A DNA stretch of 64,000 bases from Spirochaetota bacterium (GTDB lineage Bacteria; Spirochaetota; UBA4802; JAGODF01). The translations under genes and the position numbers were made by a program. Location: assembly GCA_029974015.1 (NCBI GenBank), contig JARKUF010000021.1, positions 40,052-104,051 of the forward strand, in the 5' to 3' direction. Position 1 is the stretch's first letter; every line of letters begins with the position of its first letter. The notes below the pieces were generated by a model that worked only from the letters and a program-made list of their open reading frames with translations, was not told where the DNA came from and searched no databases. Shown in pieces: positions 30,742-39,551 of this stretch.

Positions 30742-31084
30742 AACACGAAACGGCATCGTCGCCGAGGACGTCAGTTCCCGGCTCAAAAGCGCGGAATGGG
30801 ACGAGGACATTGCCGGCAGGGTCATTGCCGCACGCAAAAAAATTGTCCGGAACAGGGCCTTAACCGGGGCAGCACTGGCGCTCTTCCTCGCCGCTGGCTC
30901 CTGGGCCCTCTTACCCAGGTTAAACACCCCATCTCTCTCGATTGACGGCATGATATCGGCCCAGGTCCTGGGGACCTACCAGTCCGTCTTCACCGTCTCC
31001 CAAACCCAATGGGCGGAAAACGGCCACACGGCTTATTTTAGCGAAGTGGACAACCTGGTCGACCTGGCCCTCGCTCTGAGATAA
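30734..31084 (+). CDS. Single-pass membrane protein, putative anti-sigma factor
   Basis: 116 aa with a cytoplasmic N-terminal helix region (~45 residues), one transmembrane segment (ALTGAALALFLAAGSWALL) and a ~55-residue outer part. It overlaps the sigma gene by 8 bp, so co-translation is likely. The position and topology match membrane anti-sigma factors such as CnrY. There is no zinc-binding HxxxCxxC motif. The start is ambiguous: ATG at 30725 is only 2 nt from AGGAGG, while ATG at 30734 is 11 nt away. Confidence 0.65.
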   Translation: MSETRNGIVAEDVSSRLKSAEWDEDIAGRVIAARKKIVRNRALTGAALALFLAAGSWALLPRLNTPSLSIDGMISAQVLGTYQSVFTVSQTQWAENGHTAYFSEVDNLVDLALALR

Positions 31085-31161
31085 TCCTCGTCCCCTTTAG
31101 GGGGCGGGTCCGGAGTTCGGGCCAAAATTCCCGTTCCGGAAACCATCCATGCTCTTTTTTA

Positions 31162-31189
31162 TTGACAAAAAACACCCCTTCAATATTCT
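31162..31189 (+). promoter_or_regulatory. Putative sigma-70 promoter of rplM-rpsI
   Basis: TTGACA (31162-31167), 16-bp spacer, TATTCT (31184-31189), about 90 bp before rplM. A second TATAAT at 31254-31259 lies close to the gene but has no well-placed -35. Confidence 0.6.
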
Positions 31190-31279
31190 TGCTTCCTACT
31201 TCTCAGGAAAATCCACAGATTATCCCGTTGAGAAAACAGCGCGTTTTTTGGCATATAATACGCAAATACGAGGATTACA

Positions 31280-31720
31280 ATGAGCGCCATTCAGACTACG
31301 TTTACGCCCAAGGCCTCCCAGATCGAAAAGAAGTGGTACATCGTGGACGCCGAGGGGAAAATTTTAGGCAGGCTCGCCACCAGGGTCGCCGATGTGCTTC
31401 GCGGCAAGCATAAGCCAGGCTTCGCCCCCCACATGGACGGAGGGGACAACATCATCATCATCAACGCGGAAAAGGTGAAGCTCACGGGGCGTAAAAGCGA
31501 AGACAAGGAATACTTTCGTCACACCAAGCACGTTGGGAACGAGAAGTTCACCAACATCAAGAAAGTCATAAAAGAAAAGCCAGAGTTCGTCATCGAGCAC
31601 GCGGTGTGGGGCATGCTTCCAAAGACCAGACTCGGCAGGAAAGTTTTTAAAAACCTCAAGATTTACAAGGGCAGCGAACATCCCCACGCCGCCCAGAAAC
31701 CTGAAATACTCGAAGTGTAA
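31280..31720 (+). CDS. rplM: Ribosomal protein L13 (uL13)
   Basis: Large-subunit protein. KKWYIVDAEGKILGRLATRVA, LRGKHKPGFAPHMDGGDNII and the C-terminal region MLPKTRLGRKVFKNLKIYKG, HPHAAQKPE are L13 signatures. 146 aa is the usual length. It leads the conserved rplM-rpsI pair. ACGAGGATTACA precedes the ATG. Confidence 0.98.
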   Translation: MSAIQTTFTPKASQIEKKWYIVDAEGKILGRLATRVADVLRGKHKPGFAPHMDGGDNIIIINAEKVKLTGRKSEDKEYFRHTKHVGNEKFTNIKKVIKEKPEFVIEHAVWGMLPKTRLGRKVFKNLKIYKGSEHPHAAQKPEILEV

Positions 31721-31747
31721 CGCACAGGAAAATTGTAGGAGCGAACG

Positions 31748-32140
31748 ATGAGCGACAAAAATTTATACGCAACCGGCAGAAGAAAAACCTCCGTGGCAAG
31801 GGTGTGGCTCAAGCCCGGAAGCGGTTCCATCACCGTAAACGGCCTCCCCGTGGCCGATTACTTCAGGCGCCAGACCCTGGTCCTCCAGGTGAAACAGCCT
31901 CTGGAAGTCCTCAACGCCGTGGGGACATACGACATTTTCGCCACGGTCAACGGAGGCGGCTGGTCCGGCCAGGCCGGAGCAGTGAAGCTCGGAATAGCCC
32001 GCTGTCTCCAGAAGCATGACGGAAAAAACACCAAGCCCCTGCGCAGTGAGGGCTTCCTCACCCGGGATTCCAGGGAAGTGGAAAGAAAGAAGTACGGGCG
32101 CAAGAAGGCCAGGAAACGCTTCCAGTTCTCAAAACGTTAA
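31748..32140 (+). CDS. rpsI: Ribosomal protein S9 (uS9)
   Basis: Small-subunit protein whose basic tail contacts P-site tRNA. It begins YATGRRKTSVARVWLKPGSG, has GGGWSGQAGAVKLGIARCL, and ends DSREVERKKYGRKKARKRFQ then FSKR, the universal S9 C-terminus. 130 aa. It follows rplM by 27 bp and precedes a strong terminator. Confidence 0.98.
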   Translation: MSDKNLYATGRRKTSVARVWLKPGSGSITVNGLPVADYFRRQTLVLQVKQPLEVLNAVGTYDIFATVNGGGWSGQAGAVKLGIARCLQKHDGKNTKPLRSEGFLTRDSREVERKKYGRKKARKRFQFSKR

Positions 32141-32164
32141 AAAAGGGTCCCATCGGGCGAAAAA

Positions 32165-32196
32165 GGGGATGTCAACAAAGGGACATCCCCTTTTTT
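32165..32196 (+). terminator. Rho-independent terminator after rpsI
   Basis: GGGGATGTC-AACAAAG-GGACATCCCC followed by TTTTTT. It lies 25 bp past the rpsI stop. Confidence 0.92.
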
Positions 32197-32218
32197 ATTC
32201 TTCAGAGGAACGTTAAAA

Positions 32219-32308
32219 GGCAACCTCTAATAATTGTTTTTGTGGCTGCCTTCAGGTTTTTTCGCCCGCCTTCGACGGGCGGAAAAACCGAATTTTTGCG
32301 ACTACCCT
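32219..32308 (+). repeat. Dispersed repeat, B module with both end boxes
   Basis: GGCAACCTCTAATAATTG, then GGTTTTTTCGCCCGCC-TTCGAC-GGGCGGAAAAACC and GAATTTTTGCGACTACC. It separates rpsI from recX. Any reading frame starting inside it (for example at 32234) is not part of RecX. Confidence 0.8.
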
Positions 32309-32314
32309 TTAACT

Positions 32315-32962
32315 GTGAATAATACGGTGACCATAACGGGACTGACATATAAACCGAACCACCTGGAGGTGGCCCTCGATTCCGGGGAAATCCTGAAACT
32401 TCCCTCCGGGATCGCGGAACAGTACGGCCTTTCGAAAGGCCAGGTCCTCGATGACATGGCATGTCGCCAGCTCCGGGAAGAATCGGAAAGGTTTTTTTGC
32501 CGCCAAAAAGCGCTTGATTATTTATCGATCAAAAATAGAACCTCCCAGGAAATGGAGAAACACCTCGCCAGGAAGGGGTTCTCCCCCCACATCATACGGG
32601 AAATAGCCGCGGCCCTTGCCGATGCCGGGTATCTGAACGACCTTAAATACGCCCGCTCCTACATCGAGGCGCGCCGAACGGCGAAGCTCGTGGGAAAAAA
32701 CCTCCTTAAAAAGGAGCTCCTGGCCCGGGGAGTATCCAGAGACATAGCGCGGAAAGCCCTGGACAGCTCGGAATATCCAGAGGAAAACTTCGAAGAAGTG
32801 TACCGGGTTGCGGAGAAAAAATACAGGTCCCTGGAGGGACGGGCAAACCCCCTGCAGAAAACGGCCTTTTTCCTCAGGCAGCGCGGTTTCGACCACGAGA
32901 TCTGCGCCCGGGTCCTGGATCGTCTGAAAAAAGAAGGACCCGACAATATAGAAGGAGCATAA
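32315..32962 (+). CDS. recX: Regulatory protein RecX
   Basis: Modulator of RecA filaments. About 215 aa of three-helix repeats: FCRQKALDYLSIKNRTSQEM, EKHLARKGFSPHIIREIAAA, then LADAGYLNDLKYARSYIEARR, KKELLARGVSRDIARKAL, and a C-terminal repeat PLQKTAFFLRQRGFDHEICA. The GTG at 32315 was chosen because anything upstream lies in the repeat element; a few codons either way are possible. It is followed at 2 bp by alaS, the classic recX-alaS linkage, although recA is not in the window. Confidence 0.88.
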   Translation: MNNTVTITGLTYKPNHLEVALDSGEILKLPSGIAEQYGLSKGQVLDDMACRQLREESERFFCRQKALDYLSIKNRTSQEMEKHLARKGFSPHIIREIAAALADAGYLNDLKYARSYIEARRTAKLVGKNLLKKELLARGVSRDIARKALDSSEYPEENFEEVYRVAEKKYRSLEGRANPLQKTAFFLRQRGFDHEICARVLDRLKKEGPDNIEGA

Positions 32963-32963
32963 G

Positions 32964-35594
32964 ATGCACACCGTCAAGGACCTGCGTAAATCATTCCTCG
33001 ATTTTTTCCTAGACCGGGGGCACCGCATCGTCCCATCAAGCTCCCTTATCCCCCGTGACGACACCACTCTCCTTTTTACAACGGCGGGAATGGTGCAGTT
33101 TAAGCCCATGTTTGCCGGCGCCGTGAAGCTCGATTATACACGGGCCGCCACGGTACAAAAATGCTTTCGCACCAGCGACCTGGAGCGCGTGGGAAAAACC
33201 AACCGCCACTGCACTTTCTTCGAGATGCTGGGCAACTTCTCTTTCGGCGACTACTTCAAAAAGGAAGCCATCGAATACGCCTGGGACTATTCCACCAGGG
33301 TGATCGGATTTCCCGCGGAACATATATGGGTGTCCGTCTACGAAAACGACGACGAATCCTTTTCCCTCTGGGAAAAGCACATCGGGGTACCGGCGAAAAA
33401 GATAGTCCGCCTGGGCAAGGCCGACAACTTCTGGGGGCCCGCCGGCGATTCCGGCGCCTGTGGGCCCTGCTCGGAGCTTTATCTGGACCGGGGCCCGTCC
33501 TTCGGATGCGGCTCCCCGGACTGTAAGCCGGGCTGCGACTGCGAGCGTTTCCTTGAATACTGGAACCTGGTGTTCAACCAATTCTTCCAGGACACTGACG
33601 GCATCCAGACCCCTCTTCCACGGACCGGCATCGACACCGGTATGGGCCTTGAGCGCCTGGCCACCCTGGTCCAGAACGTGGATTCCATCTTCGAAACAGA
33701 CGAGCTCAAGCGCTTAGTGGACTTCGTGAGCGGGGAAACCGGCACAGCATACGAAGGAGACGCCGTGCAGAGCATAAACATCCTTGTGGAGCATGCCAGG
33801 GCCCTCACCTTCGCCATCGCGGACGGCGCCTACCCCTCCAATGAGGGGCGCGGATATGTCCTCCGCCGCATCATCCGCAGGGCGCTCCGCTTTGGACGCC
33901 TTATCGGCGTCCGGGAGCCTTTCCTGTGCAGGATGGTGGACCCGCTGGTGGAAATCATGGGGGGCCACTATCCTGAAATACCCGGGGCCGCGAAGAACGT
34001 GAAAAACCTCCTGGAGGGCGAGGAAAAACGTTTCCTGGAAACCCTGGAAAACGGCCTTGACCGGCTAAGCGAGGTCATGAAAAACGCCGCTGCGAAGGGC
34101 GGTGCGGCCATTTCTGGACATGACGCCTTTGTACTTTACGACACTTTCGGTTTCCCCCTGGAGATGACCGTGGAAATCGCCGGAGAACAGGGCCTGGCAG
34201 TCGATACCGCCGGCTTTGAAGTAGAAATGGGGAAACAGCGCGAACGTGGCCGGAAAAGTTGGAAAAGCGGCGGCGGAGCTCGTGAAAAAACCCTTGAAGC
34301 CCTCCACCGGAAAGCCGGGCCCACGGCCTTTCTGGGATACGAGCGCACGACGGCGGTGTCGGACCTCCTCTGCCTCGCCGACGAAACGGGCCTCGTGGCC
34401 GCACTCGGAGAAGGCGCCGACGGCATGGTAGTGACAAAAGAAACCACCTTCTACGGAGAATCCGGAGGCCAAACGGGGGACACGGGGTACATCGCCGCCC
34501 TTGACGGGGCGGTCTTTCGGGTACATGACACTGTTAAAGAAAACGGCACCATCATCCATCTTGGGACTGTGGAGAAGGGGGCCTTGAAGGAGGGCCAGAG
34601 GGCCAAAACCGAAATCGATATTGTCCGGCGAAATCTCGTCCGGGCCAATCACACTTCGACGCACCTGCTCAACGCGGCCCTCAGGGCCGTCCTGGGGGAC
34701 CATGTGCGGCAATCCGGCTCCGTGGTTGACCCGGAGCGCCTGCGCTTCGATTTCACCCACTTCAGCGCCCTCACCGACGAAGAGATAGCCGAAGTTGAAA
34801 GGATCGTCAATAATAAGATTTGGGAAGCGCACGCCGTCACCACGGAAATCATGGACCTGAAGGAAGCAGTCGCCAGGGGTGCCATAGCGGTCTTCGACGA
34901 AAAATACGAGGAAACGGTCCGCGTTGTGAGCGTCCAGGGGTTTAGCATGGAGCTCTGCGGCGGCACCCATGTGGACAATACCGGAAAAATTGGGGTCTTT
35001 ACCATCATCCGGGAAGCCTCTCCCGGGGCTGGCCTCCGCCGCATCGAAGCCGTCACTCTGAAGGCCCTTCTGGACCGATACAATGTCCAGAAAAGCCTCA
35101 TTGCTGGCCTTACACGGAGCCTCGGCATAGGCGAGGAAGGGCTCTTAAAAAAAGCGGAAGATACCGCCGTGCGACTTCACGCCCTAGAAAAAGAGCTCGA
35201 GAAGGTCAAATTCACTTCCCTCGCTTCAAATGTGGACGATCTACTGGCCCATGCAAAAACCGTGTCCGGGGTGAAGATCGTGTCCAGGGACTTTGGTGCG
35301 GCGGACATCGAGGAGCTGCGCAAGATATCGGACCTCATTCGCTCAAAGGAGCAGGAGTCCGTGGTCTTGTTCGGCTCACGCAGCGGCGGCAAAGCCCTCC
35401 TCCTTTTCGCCGCCACGAAGAACGCGGTGGCGAAGGGGATCGATTGCGGCGGCATCATAAAAGAAGCTTCGAAAATGGTGGGAGGGGGCGGCGGCGGCCG
35501 TAAAGACATGGCCCAGGCCGGAGGAAAGGACCCCGATAAGCTCGCCGGGGCCCTTGCTGAAGCATCCAGGATCGCCGAGGGAATGTTAGGCTGA
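32964..35594 (+). CDS. alaS: Alanyl-tRNA synthetase
   Basis: Class II synthetase charging tRNA-Ala. It begins VKDLRKSFLDFFLDRGHRIV and contains the catalytic-core motifs TTAGMVQFKPMFAG, RTSDLERVGKTNRHCTFFEM and DTGMGLERLA. The editing domain has NHTSTHLLNAALRAVLGDHV and CGGTHVDNTGKIG. The C-terminal C-Ala domain ends in a glycine-rich GGGGGGRKDMAQAGGKDPD. The length of 876 aa is standard. The tRNA-Ala with its G3-U70 pair lies in the same window. Confidence 0.98.
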   Translation: MHTVKDLRKSFLDFFLDRGHRIVPSSSLIPRDDTTLLFTTAGMVQFKPMFAGAVKLDYTRAATVQKCFRTSDLERVGKTNRHCTFFEMLGNFSFGDYFKKEAIEYAWDYSTRVIGFPAEHIWVSVYENDDESFSLWEKHIGVPAKKIVRLGKADNFWGPAGDSGACGPCSELYLDRGPSFGCGSPDCKPGCDCERFLEYWNLVFNQFFQDTDGIQTPLPRTGIDTGMGLERLATLVQNVDSIFETDELKRLVDFVSGETGTAYEGDAVQSINILVEHARALTFAIADGAYPSNEGRGYVLRRIIRRALRFGRLIGVREPFLCRMVDPLVEIMGGHYPEIPGAAKNVKNLLEGEEKRFLETLENGLDRLSEVMKNAAAKGGAAISGHDAFVLYDTFGFPLEMTVEIAGEQGLAVDTAGFEVEMGKQRERGRKSWKSGGGAREKTLEALHRKAGPTAFLGYERTTAVSDLLCLADETGLVAALGEGADGMVVTKETTFYGESGGQTGDTGYIAALDGAVFRVHDTVKENGTIIHLGTVEKGALKEGQRAKTEIDIVRRNLVRANHTSTHLLNAALRAVLGDHVRQSGSVVDPERLRFDFTHFSALTDEEIAEVERIVNNKIWEAHAVTTEIMDLKEAVARGAIAVFDEKYEETVRVVSVQGFSMELCGGTHVDNTGKIGVFTIIREASPGAGLRRIEAVTLKALLDRYNVQKSLIAGLTRSLGIGEEGLLKKAEDTAVRLHALEKELEKVKFTSLASNVDDLLAHAKTVSGVKIVSRDFGAADIEELRKISDLIRSKEQESVVLFGSRSGGKALLLFAATKNAVAKGIDCGGIIKEASKMVGGGGGGRKDMAQAGGKDPDKLAGALAEASRIAEGMLG

Positions 35595-35598
35595 AATA

Positions 35599-36783
35599 TC
35601 AGCCCTGCCGCTTTATCTCCTTTTGCTTCACTTCCTTAAGCAGTTTTTTCTTGTATTCCATCTCCATGGGCCTCACCATGGAGTAGTATCTTTTCATCTC
35701 GTCCTTCCGGGAAGAGTTCCCCGCAAAATCCACGCCAATGTACATCCCCCCCTGTTCGTCCTGGATTGTGTACTTGATGTCCCCGTAAATGGTGATGGGG
35801 GCCTGAAGCTTGAAGACGATATCGAAGATAAAGCCCTTCGCCTTGACGAGGGATTTTTTCAGGTTCGCGTCGGTAATTCTCATCCGCACGCCGCCATGGC
35901 TGATATCCAAAATCCTCTGGTGCACCGGAAGCAGCACCGTGTTGGCGTCACGGATACGGTCCACCAGCTTGAAGGAGTGGTCCTTCAATTCCAGGAGCTT
36001 CTCAAATCCCAATTTTTCCTTCAGGGAAATGACCTGGATATAGGCGAAGGGGACCGACTTTTCCTCATCGTCCAGATAGATGATGGGACAGATAATCATC
36101 GACTTATAGCCCCTCTCCACGTTTCTTTTTACCTGATTCTTCAACTCACCGCCGAACACAGCCTTGAGGTCCACCATATCGGGAATGGTTGGAACGTAGG
36201 AATCTATGTTCGCCGCATCTTCCACGAAAACGGCGTTACCGGTCTTCTTCACCTCGTTCAGAAGCAGGTCTCCCTGGGGAAACACGTCCACCTTCACGAT
36301 ATCACCCAGGCCGGTGTGGGAGGAGTGGAACTGGTCCAAAATCACCTTGATACCCGTGGGGATGGTGAAACCGGTCAGCTCCAGGGTGTACTTGGAGAAT
36401 TTAAAATTTGTGGCGACCACATCTTCCTCATTCACTTTGAACCGAACATCCCGGCGCCCCGCAGAGGCCCGCCTGGCAAGAGGGCACTCGCAGTGAAAAT
36501 ATCCAGGCCCCCTCACTTCCTTGACCCGTAATTCGAACTCGATGTACCTGTCCAGAAGGCCGTACACAGTGAAGCTATCTCCCGAGGGAACAAATTCCGG
36601 GTCTGTTATGACCATAAAAGTGTTGTCGTCGAAGATTTCGTTGATCTTCACCTCGCTTTTCTCCACCATGTTCTTGATGAAGAGCTTCCGCTGCATAAAC
36701 TGGTTTAGGAGTAATTCAAGGGCCTCCGAAACCTCATCGATCCTGTTAAATGCCCTGTCCTTGCGATGTTTTACCGTAAGCAC
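35599..36783 (-). CDS. DUF1577/PilZ-type protein, Leptospira-like
   Basis: 394 aa, soluble, no signal peptide. An N-terminal region (MLTVKHRKDRAFNRIDEVSE) is followed by a YcgR-like barrel. A C-terminal PilZ-type segment has VHQRILDISHGGVRMRITDA and a closing YIGVDFAGNSSRKDEMKRYY, resembling the RxxxR and DxSxxG motifs that bind c-di-GMP. Here the second motif is DISHGG and the leading arginine motif is not obvious. The whole resembles the DUF1577 proteins found mainly in Leptospira. It converges with alaS with 4 bp between. It may act downstream of c-di-GMP, but binding is unproven. Confidence 0.75.
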   Translation of the reverse strand: MLTVKHRKDRAFNRIDEVSEALELLLNQFMQRKLFIKNMVEKSEVKINEIFDDNTFMVITDPEFVPSGDSFTVYGLLDRYIEFELRVKEVRGPGYFHCECPLARRASAGRRDVRFKVNEEDVVATNFKFSKYTLELTGFTIPTGIKVILDQFHSSHTGLGDIVKVDVFPQGDLLLNEVKKTGNAVFVEDAANIDSYVPTIPDMVDLKAVFGGELKNQVKRNVERGYKSMIICPIIYLDDEEKSVPFAYIQVISLKEKLGFEKLLELKDHSFKLVDRIRDANTVLLPVHQRILDISHGGVRMRITDANLKKSLVKAKGFIFDIVFKLQAPITIYGDIKYTIQDEQGGMYIGVDFAGNSSRKDEMKRYYSMVRPMEMEYKKKLLKEVKQKEIKRQG

Positions 36784-36844
36784 TCTATGACCCCGTTCAC
36801 CCGGAGATTTTACTCAAATTTTACATTACATAAACAACAAAAAA

Positions 36845-36950
36845 TCAAGTTTTTCCGCACGCCTTCAACTGACGGACAAACCCGAATGCTAATCCTGCCA
36901 TTAGTGACAATAAAAGGGAATCTTAAAAATTAAGTTTTAAGAGGTTCCCT
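36845..36950 (-). repeat. Two-hairpin dispersed repeat, full copy, reversed
   Basis: In reverse orientation: A hairpin GGAACCTCTTAAAACTTAAT / AATTTTTAAGATTCCC, spacer TTTTATTGTCACTAATGGCA, then a decayed B hairpin (GGGTTTGTCCGTCAG...TGCGGAAAAACTT). It is the main content of the gene-free stretch 36.8-37.3 kb. The remainder, 36960-37260, shows no recognised gene or RNA. Confidence 0.75.
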
Positions 36951-37264
36951 GCTATTAGTATCGAAAAAATGGTATAAAAAACTTCACAATAAAAATGACG
37001 GTACCCGATAATACATATTCAAAGCATCCGGAGTGGGGGGAAAAATGCTATTCTGAAGGAAGTTATATGGTTTCTCTAAGAACTCGGGTGGGGGCTTACA
37101 GCCACGAAAGTAAAAAAAGACGATAGTTTTCAAGGTACCTGGCAGGTTCAGGAGGGCCTAAAGGCATTTTGACCCTATTTGACTCTCCAAGGGCAGGGAG
37201 AACCGGGCCGAAAGGAGGGAATAGCATCCTTCGGGCGTTCATACCATCCGAATGAGGATAATAA

Positions 37265-37292
37265 AATGGGGAGAAAAGGCTTCCTCCCCATT
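37265..37292 (-). terminator. Terminator of the histone-H1-like gene
   Basis: On the minus strand AATGGGGAGGAAG-CC-TTTTCTCCCCATT runs into TTATTATCC. It lies about 27 bp past the stop codon at 37319. Confidence 0.7.
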
Positions 37293-37318
37293 GCACCAGT
37301 TAGAACGTACCTGAAGGC

Positions 37319-37546
37319 TCAGATCATGGCCTTGGGCTTCGGAGCCGCTTTCTTCTTCTTGACGACTTTTTTGACTTTCTTTTTGCCGGCGCTTTTCTTT
37401 GCTTCCGCTTTCTTCGCCGCGGCGATTGCAGGTCCGAGCTTCTTCAAGGAAGCTTTGACTGCCCCAAGCTCTTTCGCAAGCTTCTTCTCCTTCGCCTGCG
37501 CCCTCTTTTGTTCCGCTACTAACTGCTTGACACTTTTCCCTGCCAT
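37319..37546 (-). CDS. Lys/Ala-rich histone-H1-like protein
   Basis: 75 aa. The N-terminal half (MAGKSVKQLVAEQKRAQAKE) is a charged helix. The C-terminal half is Lys/Ala-rich (KKAEAKKSAGKKKVKKVVKK) ending in KAAPKPKAMI. This composition resembles bacterial H1-like proteins of the Hc1/HctB/KAP type that bind DNA through lysine tails. GAGGTG precedes the ATG at 37546 and a terminator follows, so it is a real single gene. The DNA-binding role is an inference from composition. Confidence 0.75.
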   Translation of the reverse strand: MAGKSVKQLVAEQKRAQAKEKKLAKELGAVKASLKKLGPAIAAAKKAEAKKSAGKKKVKKVVKKKKAAPKPKAMI

Positions 37547-37659
37547 CTGTAACACACCTCTATTGTTTTATTTAACGGCTACTACTTTTAAGTCCCTCAC
37601 GGCATCATACGAATGAAGGAATTACTTTCTCATGCCGGTTTCTTTTAAGAATTTCTTAT

Positions 37660-37776
37660 GGCAAACTCTAATTATCTGGTTTTTCAGCCTGACTTCGGCG
37701 GGCGGAAAAACCCGGGTGCTGAGTTTGCCAGAAGTCGCAATCCATGGGGATCTTGAAAAATATTTTTTAAGATCCC
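37660..37776 (-). repeat. Two-hairpin dispersed repeat, full copy, reversed
   Basis: In reverse orientation: A hairpin GGGATCTTAAAAAATA / TTTTTCAAGATCCCC, spacer ATGGATTGCGACTTCTGGCA, B hairpin GGGTTTTTCCGCCCGCC-GAAG-TCAGGCTGAAAAACC, end box ATAATTAGAGTTTGCC. It shares the 37.55-38.16 kb gene-free stretch with the next copy. Confidence 0.85.
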
Positions 37777-37846
37777 ACATTTATTACATGTACTCATATT
37801 ATAAATAAATGCAAGCAAAAAAATACTTTTAAATAAATAATTTTCT

Positions 37847-37996
37847 GCAAACTCTAAATTTCAATTTTTCCGTCCGCCTAAGGCGGGCGGAAAAATTTAT
37901 CTGTTAAGTTTGCCGGTAGTTACATTTTATGGGAATCTAAAAAATTTAAGGCAATCTCTTACGGACTCCTTGAAAATTTTATTTTTTTGAGGTTTC
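37847..37996 (-). repeat. Two-hairpin dispersed repeat, second reversed copy
   Basis: B hairpin AATTTTTCCGTCCGCC-TAA-GGCGGGCGGAAAAATT, spacer (reverse strand) ATAAAATGTAACTACCGGCA and an A-like region GGGAATCTAAAAAATTTAAG. A further TCCTTGAAAATTTTATTTTT segment follows. It lies about 70 bp from the previous copy in the same orientation. Confidence 0.75.
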
Positions 37997-38163
37997 TTTT
38001 TGTTTCGAGTAAATATTTTTTCTTTTTTAGCCTGAAATTGCGCCCCGACAGAGCTTTTTTAGTTTAATTTCGATTTTTAATTTCAAATTTTCCGCTATTT
38101 TGAAGCGGGACCACATACATTAAACTGATAGACCCTTGTGTGAAAGGGGAAAAGGAGCTTGTG

Positions 38164-39495
38164 ATGAATCACCACCTTCCGATAATCTCCATAATCGGAC
38201 GCCAGAACGTCGGAAAGTCGACCCTCTTCAACGCTCTCATCGGGGAAAAAAAGTCCATAGTAGACTCCCATCCGGGCCTCACCAGGGACATCATATCCTT
38301 CACTGTGGAACACAAAGGCGCCGCCTTCACTTTCTCCGATACTCCGGGCCTGGACCTCTCCGGCGATTCGGAACTGTCGAGGCCTATCCTGGAAGCCGCC
38401 CACTCGCAGCTTGGTCGCTCCTCCCTCATAGTCCTTCTTCTCGAAAATCCCGGCCCGGCCCCTTTCGATTACTCTCTGGTTGAGCTGGCACGAAAGCTTG
38501 CAATTCCCTCCGTAATTGCCGTAAACAAAATGGATCATGATGAAGACCTTCATAATATGGCCCACTTCTACGAGATGGGGCTTGACGATATTGTTCCCAT
38601 CTCGGCCCTCAGGAAAAGGAATATCACCCTACTCCTCGACAAGATTACCGCCCTGCTGCCTCGGAAACAACGCAACGAGAAGGTCCCCGCAGTGAAAATC
38701 GCCGTCGTTGGAAGGCCTAACTCTGGAAAATCGACGCTCCTAAACGCCTTCATGGGGTATGAACGCGCCGTCGTCTCCGAAATTCCCGGCACCACCAGGG
38801 ACGCCGTTGACGGCGACTTCATGTTCCACGGTAAAAAAATCCGCATCACCGACACTGCGGGGCTGAGGAGGAAAAGCAAAGTGGGGAGCGATATTGAATT
38901 TTTCTCGGTCACACGCACCATGGAGGCGATCAGGAGATCGGACGTGGTGATACACATGGTGGATGCCACCCTGGGGCTCACGGAAAACGACAAGAAAATC
39001 TCCGACGAGATACTGAAAGCGGGAAAGTGCGTAATCATCGCCGTGAACAAGTGGGACGCCATTGAAAAAAACGCGGGAACCTTCAACGAGTACAGGGACA
39101 AAATCATCTTTACGTACTACCGCGCGGAGGATTTCCCCATCATCTCCATCTCCGCCAGTAAGAAGCAAAGGATCCACAAGCTGGTTACGATGGCCCTTGA
39201 CCTGCACGAACGTTCGGCGAAACATGTCCAGACCCCTGAACTAAACCGGATGCTTGAGGAAATACAGCGCGGAAAGCGGAACCCCCTCCTTGGAGAATCC
39301 GTGAAAATTTATTACGGGACCCAAATTGGCACACAACCACCGAGGTTCAAGCTCTTCACCAATCGGCCCGACCTGTTCAAAAAGGACCTGGTTCGGTATG
39401 TTCAGAAATCCCTTCAGGATGTTCTGGGCCTTCAGGGAGTGCCGGTCACCATTGAAATCGAGGGACGGAGGCAGGAAAAAATACGAAAAAAGTGA
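38164..39495 (+). CDS. der: GTPase Der (EngA), ribosome assembly
   Basis: Two tandem G domains and a C-terminal KH-like domain, involved in 50S maturation. The first G domain has GRQNVGKST, DTPGL and NKMD. The second has GRPNSGKST, DTAGL (RITDTAGLRRKSK) and NKWD. The C-terminus (LGLQGVPVTIEIEGRRQEK) is the KH-like end. 443 aa is the family size. Start 38164 follows AAGGAG by 6 nt; a start at 38140 has no such site. In the first domain the switch II is DTPGLDLSGDSELSRPIL, somewhat divergent from the usual DTGGL. Confidence 0.95.
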   Translation: MNHHLPIISIIGRQNVGKSTLFNALIGEKKSIVDSHPGLTRDIISFTVEHKGAAFTFSDTPGLDLSGDSELSRPILEAAHSQLGRSSLIVLLLENPGPAPFDYSLVELARKLAIPSVIAVNKMDHDEDLHNMAHFYEMGLDDIVPISALRKRNITLLLDKITALLPRKQRNEKVPAVKIAVVGRPNSGKSTLLNAFMGYERAVVSEIPGTTRDAVDGDFMFHGKKIRITDTAGLRRKSKVGSDIEFFSVTRTMEAIRRSDVVIHMVDATLGLTENDKKISDEILKAGKCVIIAVNKWDAIEKNAGTFNEYRDKIIFTYYRAEDFPIISISASKKQRIHKLVTMALDLHERSAKHVQTPELNRMLEEIQRGKRNPLLGESVKIYYGTQIGTQPPRFKLFTNRPDLFKKDLVRYVQKSLQDVLGLQGVPVTIEIEGRRQEKIRKK

Positions 39496-39514
39496 AAAAA
39501 AAGCAAAAAAAAAT

Positions 39515-39544
39515 TTGACAGAAAACCGCCCTGACAGATATATG
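39515..39544 (+). promoter_or_regulatory. Putative promoter of the isolated 5S rRNA gene
   Basis: TTGACA (39515-39520), 18-bp spacer, TATATG (39539-39544), immediately downstream of an A-rich tract (39482-39513) that could serve as an UP element. The predicted start lies at the 5S 5' end. Confidence 0.7.
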
Positions 39545-39551
39545 TAGTTAT

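Noticed and set aside
34065..34970. A 301-aa frame opposite alaS
   Set aside because: It is a GC-rich shadow of alaS with no ribosome-binding site and no family motif. The same applies to the long antisense frames at 29544-30284 and 45222-46061.
36960..37260. A possible structured RNA (6S-like or other) upstream of the H1-like gene
   Set aside because: The sequence was compared by eye with 6S, SRP and RNase P signatures; no conserved core was found.
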